Source of the DNA: Tragulus kanchil
Taxonomy: Eukaryota > Chordata > Mammalia > Artiodactyla > Tragulidae
DNA: 64,000 nucleotides
Reading direction: 5' to 3'
NCBI GenBank assembly: GCA_022376925.1
Contig: JAIOJX010000005.1
Coordinates: 15,838,501-15,902,500 of the forward strand
Position numbers and translations under genes: made by a program
In this document: positions 57,490 through 64,000 of the stretch, piece after piece
Position numbering within the stretch: the stretch's first letter is position 1
Layout: each line of letters begins with the position of its first letter
The notes under the pieces: model-generated
What the model saw: the letters and a program-made list of their open reading frames with translations, nothing else
Told to the model about the DNA's origin: nothing
Databases searched by the model: none

Positions 57490-59702
57490 CGAGACAGCAC
57501 CGTGATAAAGCCCCACGTAGTGAACTCGTCTCTTCCTCCCTGCCAAACTTTGGAAGTGCCTCTGTGTCCAGACTTTGAACGTGCCTGCCCACGTTTGGCA
57601 TTCAAAAAGACTAAATGCCCATGTACGTGCTCCAGTGTCAAGAGAACTGGGTCCAACAATCCAGACTGTGTCTGCAGAGTGTGTTGAGAAGCTTTGGGTT
57701 GATGAGGAGAGACTCACGCATCATCCTGTTATCATTCAAAGGCTTCCCCACTGGACTGTTCAACGTCCAGCCACCCCCATGGAGCCTGAATGAACACTCG
57801 GTGTAATAAATATGTGGCCAACCGTGACGACCACGCGCTCACTGAGAAGCCAGAGTCTGTCCTGGGTTGATTTGACCACCACAAGGAGCATGAGGAAAAC
57901 CTTCTGTAGGAGGGAAGAATAAGGCTGTTCAAAGGGAAATTCTTAGAAGAATTGTCATGCTTTTTAATAAGAGGGCTGCTTCTCTTGGGAATCAATACGG
58001 TGGTTCTGCTGGTTACTGGGCGTGGTGATTTTACCACTATGTTGGCAGAAATACAATAGGTTTCTCCCGTGTGATCTCAGCTTCAAGCCGGAGAGACTGC
58101 TGTGCGGAGGGAGTTGTCTCTTCCCAGGAAAAGGGTTGTAGCAGGTAGAACAATCTGGTCTAATTTAGCATCTCTTCCTTGGGTGATCAACATTGCTTAC
58201 AGTCGGTAGTGATTGGTCTCCAGGATAGTTTTATATGAAGTTTGGGTGAAGTAGCAGAGATTTCAAATCGCCGTCATAGGTATCAGAAACCTTTCTTGAG
58301 CTCTCCGTTCATGCACCCAGCAGATTTAGAGTTGGACCTAGAAGTACACACCAAGAGTGAATATTAAAAGTCATAGGTATATCCAGAATCCATATAACTT
58401 TGTGCTTACCTAAAGTTTGTATTCTTTGGGCATGGATGGATTTCCCCAATAGTACACATACAAAACACGTGTTTACTTAAAAGCCATTCTGTCTTCTGAG
58501 ACTAACGTGGTTTATTATAAATCAATGTAATTTTTTTGCATATTATATATGTAAATTTTGGTTACAAGTGCAAAATTTACCCAAAGGTTTCAACTCATCA
58601 ACATAACGAGACAGCACCGTGATAAAGCCCCACGTAGTGAACTCGCTCTTCCTCCCTGAATTGGCCTCTGTGTAGAGAACGTGCCTGCCGTTTGGCATTC
58701 AAAAGACTAAATGCCCATGTACGTGCTCCAGTGTCAAGAGAACTGGGTCCAACAATCCAGACTGTGTCTGCAGAGTGTGTTGAGAAGCTTTGGGTTGATG
58801 AGGAGAGACTCACGCATCATCCTGTTATCATTCAAAGGCTTCCCCACTGGACTGTTCAACGTCCAGCCACCCCCATGGAGCCTGAATGAACACTCGGTGT
58901 AATAAATATGTGGCCAACCGTGACGACCACGCGCTCACTGAGAAGCCAGAGTCTGTCCTGGGTTGATTTGACCACCACAAGGAGCATGAGGAAAACCTTC
59001 TGTAGGAGGGAAGAATAAGGCTGTTCAAAGGGAAATTCTTAGAAGAATTGTCATGCTTTTTAATAAGAGGGCTGCTTCTCTTGGGAATCAATACGGTGGT
59101 TCTGCTGGTTACTGGGCGTGGTGATTTTACCACTATGTTGGCAGAAATACAATAGGTTTCTCCCGTGTGATCTCAGCTTCAAGCCGGAGAGACTGCTGTG
59201 CGGAGGGAGTTGTCTCTTCCCAGGAAAAGGGTTGTAGCAGGTAGAACAATCTGGTCTAATTTAGCATCTCTTCCTTGGGTGATCAACATTGCTTACAGTC
59301 GGTAGTGATTGGTCTCCAGGATAGTTTTATATGAAGTTTGGGTGAAGTAGCAGAGATTTCAAATCGCCGTCATAGGTATCAGAAACCTTTCTTGAGCTCT
59401 CCGTTCATGCACCCAGCAGATTTAGAGTTGGACCTAGAAGTACACACCAAGAGTGAATATTAAAAGTCATAGGTATATCCAGAATCCATATAACTTTGTG
59501 CTTACCTAAAGTTTGTATTCTTTGGGCATGGATGGATTTCCCCAATAGTACACATACAAAACACGTGTTTACTTAAAAGCCATTCTGTCTTCTGAGACTA
59601 ACGTGGTTTATTATAAATCAATGTAATTTTTTTGCATATTATATATGTAAATTTTGGTTACAAGTGCAAAATTTACCCAAAGGTTTCAACTCATCAACAT
59701 AA
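57490..59702 (+). repeat. Tandem duplication 14 (57490-58606 / 58607-59702), in the 3' UTR
   Basis: Offset about 1117 bases at the left edge, less after deletions. Copy 2 is visibly corrupted for its first ~100 bases (several small losses between 58640 and 58700) and then identical. Most likely an assembly overlap. Confidence 0.95.
57805..57810 (+). promoter_or_regulatory. Candidate proximal polyadenylation signal
   Basis: AATAAA in GTGTAATAAATATGTGGCC, about 360 bases after the stop codon. Copied at 58901-58906 by duplication 14. It could produce a short-UTR isoform. Confidence 0.5.
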
Positions 59703-61727
59703 CTCTTAAAGGAGTACTTAGTATGATGTGCCATCTCAGTTTATAGCAACACAGATGGATTATCAAGTTATTTATGTGTTTTCCAACACAGTTCAGAGCA
59801 TCCCTCTTCCCAGTAAGGTTTTGCTCTCTTTCTGTTTGGGTGGTCTGAGAACTTTTTGTATGTACAGAGCACTGATAAAACAGCAAAAATATTTCTGAGA
59901 AACACAATGTCAATGCTTTCTAAATCTTTAACAGTTTGGGTTTGTATCACCTCCTGATAGCTTATTTTTCTTATTATACCATTAGTCAGATTTTGAATAA
60001 ATGAGTTTTGAAAAGACAGTGACTTTTACTATCATTGCCATTAGCCAAGTAGCCTGATGCTTCTTGAGAACCATATTAAATGTTAGTGGACGGCTCTTTT
60101 GAAGCTCGGGTACCACCTCAGGACCTAGGATATCTTCTGAGGTCCCTAGGTAACTAGACTATTAAATTGCTGCTATCCTTGACCTGTTATGAAAGAATGA
60201 TGCTTTGCCTATGTAATGGATTGTATTCTAAGTGGGAATGTGTTTCTTTAAGGAACTTTAAGTCACGTGTACATATTGATGTCTGATGTATGTATGGTAC
60301 ATCTGTTGGTTGTGTACATTTTTCTTTACAGTTTGTATAGACATAGATGAGAACTCTGGGAAAACTTTTGAATGGCAACCAACCCCAGACTATTTTTAAT
60401 CATTCATGAGAGATTTTCAATAGGAAGTGTCTTTATTTTCCTTTAAAGTGATAAATACTTCAGAAAAATCAGTGTCTTCTATCACTGTGTTTCATATTAG
60501 TATAAATATAAATGGACATATTTGAATAAGTTGCTTTGTCTTGCACTGCCTCCTTATAGCACAGGGCATTTATAACTGCTCAGGGGATCACAGGACCGAG
60601 TACACTAAAAACATAGTTGTTTTTGTGCTTACCTAAAGTTTGTATTCTTTGGGCATGGATGGATTTCCCCAATAGTACACATACAAAACACGTGTTTACT
60701 TAAAAGCCATTCTGTCTTCTGAGACTAACGTGGTTTATTATAAATCAATGTAATTTTTTTGCATATTATATATGTAAATTTTGGTTACAAGTGCAAAATT
60801 TACCCAAAGGTTTCAACTCATCAACATAACTCTTAAAGGAGTACTTAGTATGATGTGCCATCTCAGTTTATAGCAACACAGATGGATTATCAAGTTATTT
60901 ATGTGTTTTCCAACACAGTTCAGAGCATCCCTCTTCCCAGTAAGGTTTTGCTCTCTTTCTGTTTGGGTGGTCTGAGAACTTTTTGTATGTACAGAGCACT
61001 GATAAAACAGCAAAAATATTTCTGAGAAACACAATGTCAATGCTTTCTAAATCTTTAACAGTTTGGGTTTGTATCACCTCCTGATAGCTTATTTTTCTTA
61101 TTATACCATTAGTCAGATTTTGAATAAATGAGTTTTGAAAAGACAGTGACTTTTACTATCATTGCCATTAGCCAAGTAGCCTGATGCTTCTTGAGAACCA
61201 TATTAAATGTTAGTGGACGGCTCTTTTTGAAGCTCGGGGTACCACCTCAGGACCTAGGATATCTTCTGAGGTCCCTAGGTAACTAGACTATTAAATTGCT
61301 GCTATCCTTGACCTGTTATGAAAGAATGATGCTTTGCCTATGTAATGGATTGTATTCTAAGTGGGAATGTGTTTCTTTAAGGAACTTTAAGTCACGTGTA
61401 CATATTGATGTCTGATGTATGTATGGTACATCTGTTGGTTGTGTACATTTTTCTTTACAGTTTGTATAGACATAGATGAGAACTCTGGGAAAACTTTTGA
61501 ATGGCAACCAACCCCAGACTATTTTTAATCATTCATGAGAGATTTTCAATAGGAAGTGTCTTTATTTTCCTTTAAAGTGATAAATACTTCAGAAAAAAAT
61601 CAGTGTCTTCTATCACTGTGTTTCATATTAGTATAAATATAAATGGACATATTTGAATAAGTTGCTTTGTCTTGCACTGCCTCCTTATAGCACAGGGCAT
61701 TTATAACTGCTCAGGGGATCACAGGAA
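59495..61727 (+). repeat. Tandem duplication 15 (59495-60621 / 60622-61727), in the 3' UTR
   Basis: Offset 1127 bases, starting TTTGTGCTTACCTAAAG. It overlaps duplication 14 by about 200 bases, so this segment occurs three times (about 58400, 59495, 60622). Copy 1 ends in a corrupted CACAGGACCGAGTACAC against CACAGGAACTCAAGTG. Most likely an assembly overlap. Confidence 0.95.
59996..60001 (+). promoter_or_regulatory. Candidate internal polyadenylation signal
   Basis: AATAAA in TTTTGAATAAATGAG. Copied at 61123-61128 by duplication 15. The downstream sequence is not strongly GT-rich. Confidence 0.35.
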
Positions 61728-63057
61728 CTCAAGTGAAATTGAATTTTTGTATCAAGAATGCCAGTCAGGGCAATCTGTTCCCCATATTAATACACTTTCC
61801 AAGCTTGGTTCCACGAAGAGTCTTTAAACAGGGGTTGATTTCAAGTAACCCAAAAATGCTATGTTAGCAGAAGAAGAGGTCTGGAATTTGGAGTAAAGGT
61901 GATGAAAGCATTACTGCTGTTTTCTTTGGCAAATTGGAGGAATATGTCTTCTCACAGAAATATGATAAAAGCATTAGCTTACTTTTTTTGGTGGAGAATG
62001 GGGAGTGTTTGTCCAATAGATGTAAAATAACTGGATTTAAGTTTTTAAGTGTTGAAAAGTGCCTGAAAATTGGTTGACTTCTTCCTTAAATTGCTCAACG
62101 ATTTGGCCTGTATGAGATTGTTGAAGTCAACAGGAACGGGTTGGTTGGTTAAAACCCAAATATATCTCTGGTGCATCAAAGGGCAAGTGGCAAGCCAGTC
62201 TAGAAATTGTGTTTATGTCTGGGAAAGCTGACAGCTTTGATAACAGAGGTTGATGCTTTCATTTTGTATAACTGGCCAGAGAAAGGGTTGAACCTTGTCT
62301 CCTTCCTCTGTTTGTCAGCTCTGTCCTTTTGGTGATTCTCTGTCTGAACTAGGAAGAAACATGGGTCTATTTAATGACATTTGGATACCATGGCAAAAAT
62401 CTTTTTGTGTTTGGAGTAGCATACTCCATTTGAAATAGAAATTACACAAATCCCTCACCACATTGTCATCTGGAAGGACTAACTCACCCTTCAGGTGAGG
62501 TAGAGGGGAGAAGAAGAAAACCCTATGGAAGCAAATTTTAGAACCTTCAGCATCCTGTTTGTTCGTGCCATGAATGTTTACTCCGGACTTGAAATCTCTT
62601 GTTTAAAAGAGGCCTTTGAAAAAAACCAACAATTCACAGTATAAATTTTCTTGTAGCCGGCATCACAAAAATCTTACCTATTCAGGTTTGAAAATCTACA
62701 GGTTTGTTTGAATGTTAATCACTGTTTCTTAGAGTCACAAATTGTCTCTTCAAAAGGATACAGAATCTAAATGTATATGACTTTAGCCTTCCCTACACAG
62801 TGCTTCTAAAAAGCTGTCTGTTCATGAATGGATGCCTTTATGTATATAGAATATGTGTATATGTGTAGCGTGAAAGTTTCAGAATGCCTTAGATGAATGA
62901 CATTTTATAAAGCTGTTACAATGGATATCTACAGGCTATGACATCTCTGTTGATTCATGATTCAGAAAGCTTTGTTTTGTATTTAAGAAATGGCTGTTGT
63001 GTTACATTTTTCCAAGTATTGGAGAGGAAAATCGCTGTTTTTAGCCTCTCTGGCCCC

Positions 63058-63063
63058 AATAAA
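63058..63063 (+). promoter_or_regulatory. Candidate distal polyadenylation signal of RNF144B
   Basis: AATAAA with a GT/T-rich element about 18 bases downstream (GTGTGTTATTTTTTGTT). This is the best-formed polyadenylation site in the region. Cleavage would fall at about 63075-63090. Confidence 0.55.
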
Positions 63064-63284
63064 TGTGGACTAGGAAATCAAGTGTGTTATTTTTTGTTAA
63101 TGCTGCATATTACTAGACACATTCAGTTTTATTGTCCAGAAGCCAACCAAGTCACTATTAAACCTCAGGCTTGGAATCAACAGAGAATAGCCAAACCCAC
63201 AATACCATATGTGAAAATAACTCTCACTACCTTGTATTTTTAAAAGAAATAAGAGCAAGTGGGATGCCTTCATGTGTTGCAGAC

Positions 63285-63760
63285 TTTTATTATTTTTTTT
63301 TTAATTGGAGGATAATTGCTTTACACTCTTGCGTTGGTTTCTACCATCCGTCAACATGAGTCAGCCAAAAGTGCGCATGTGTCCCCTCCCTCCTGAAGGC
63401 CCTCCCCTCTCCCATCACATCCCACTCCTCTAGGTTGTCCCCGAGCCCTGCGTGGAGCTCCCTGAGTCACAGGGCAAATTTGCAGTAACTATCTGTTTGG
63501 CATATGGTAATGCATCTGTTTGACATGTGGCAATGGACATGCTTCCATACTATGCTCTCACTTTGTCGCACCCTATTCTTCCCCCGCTGTGTTCACAGGT
63601 CTATTCTCTAGGTCAGCGATTCCTTTTCGAGACTTTCTTGTGTGTGTGATATTCCACATGACCAGTGCACAGGCATTGACCACTCTCCAGAAAAATAACC
63701 AAAATACTTTGTCTTTGATCATCCTAATAAAAAATGCTGCCAGGGATCAGAGCCTTTAGT
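63285..63760 (-). mobile_element. L1 3' UTR, minus orientation
   Basis: ATTGGAGGATAATTGCTTTA, TTGGTTTCTACCATCCGTC, CATGTGTCCCCTCCCTCCTG and CCACTCCTCTAGGTTGTC are the reverse of the ruminant L1 3' end seen at 9591-9779. Its presence just past 63090 fits the transcript having ended before it. Confidence 0.85.
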
Positions 63761-64000
63761 GGTGTCAAATATGTGCTGGGCACCGTGCTCTCTTTCTGAC
63801 CTTCCAAAAGTCTGTTAGAAGAATGTGTTTCCTGGTTATGATTTTTAAAGAAAGAATTTACATGTGGAGGGTTACCTTCTGGTCATTTCCATTTGATTAG
63901 TATTCAAGGCAGGACTAGTCTGAAACTGAGTGAAAGAAGTTGGTTAACAACTAGAACTTGTGTCTGTGCAAAATCAAAGTCCACATTCCATGCCTTTTAG
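63761..64000. other. Downstream of RNF144B, nothing recognised
   Basis: Short unique non-coding end of the window. Confidence 0.35.

Larger units (their letters stand above)
57447..63090 (+). other. RNF144B: RNF144B 3' UTR (extent inferred)
   Basis: The sequence runs from the stop codon to a good polyadenylation site: AATAAA at 63058-63063 followed by a GT-rich GTGTGTTATTTTTTGTT. No SINE or L1 was recognised throughout, unlike the introns, which fits a transcribed and constrained UTR. Two duplications inflate it by about 2.2 kb, so the real UTR would be about 3.4 kb. Earlier signals at 57805 and 59996 would give shorter forms. The end is inferred. Confidence 0.6.

Overview
The window is nuclear DNA of a ruminant mammal, probably a pecoran. 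Bov-tA SINEs (tRNA-Glu head joined to a Bov-A body), other tRNA-Glu-derived SINEs of the CHR type and ruminant L1 3' ends occur throughout. Coding sequence is sparse and split into short exons with canonical splice sites. I cannot name the species from the sequence alone.

The only protein-coding gene I recognise is RNF144B (IBRDC2/p53RFP) on the + strand, an RBR (RING1-IBR-RING2) E3 ubiquitin ligase with a C-terminal membrane anchor. Six coding exons are present: 12551-12655 (or its copy 13648-13752), 29401-29461, 44940-45144 (or its copy 46100-46304), 48170-48314, 56033-56122 and 57306-57446. Joined once each they give 248 codons, corresponding to residues 56-303 of a 303-residue protein. 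The first coding exon, which carries the start codon and most of the RING1 zinc ligands, lies upstream of base 1. The 3' UTR follows from 57447 and plausibly ends near 63090, after an AATAAA at 63058-63063.

The dominant structural feature is a series of 15 direct tandem duplications, each about 1.07-1.21 kb long. They lie head to tail, are nearly identical, and differ mainly in homopolymers and at the junctions. They cut across introns, exons, SINEs and the UTR without respect for any biological boundary. The near-constant length and garbled junctions indicate unmerged overlaps between neighbouring contigs, not biology. About 16.8 kb of the window is probably redundant, so the true locus would be about 47 kb. 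Two of the duplications copy RNF144B coding exons.

The rest is intron filled with interspersed repeats. About a dozen independent loci carry a CpG-rich tRNA-Glu SINE with two 3'-tail types, and several have clean target-site duplications (TSDs). There is a 5'-truncated L1 with a 16-bp TSD inside a Bov-tA, a SINE nested in a SINE with both TSDs visible, a probable solo LTR at 2405-2847, and an inverted ~200-bp copy pair (31875-32079 and about 34015-34219) flanked by an imperfect 21-bp duplication. I found no RNA gene, no CRISPR array and no new multi-gene system.
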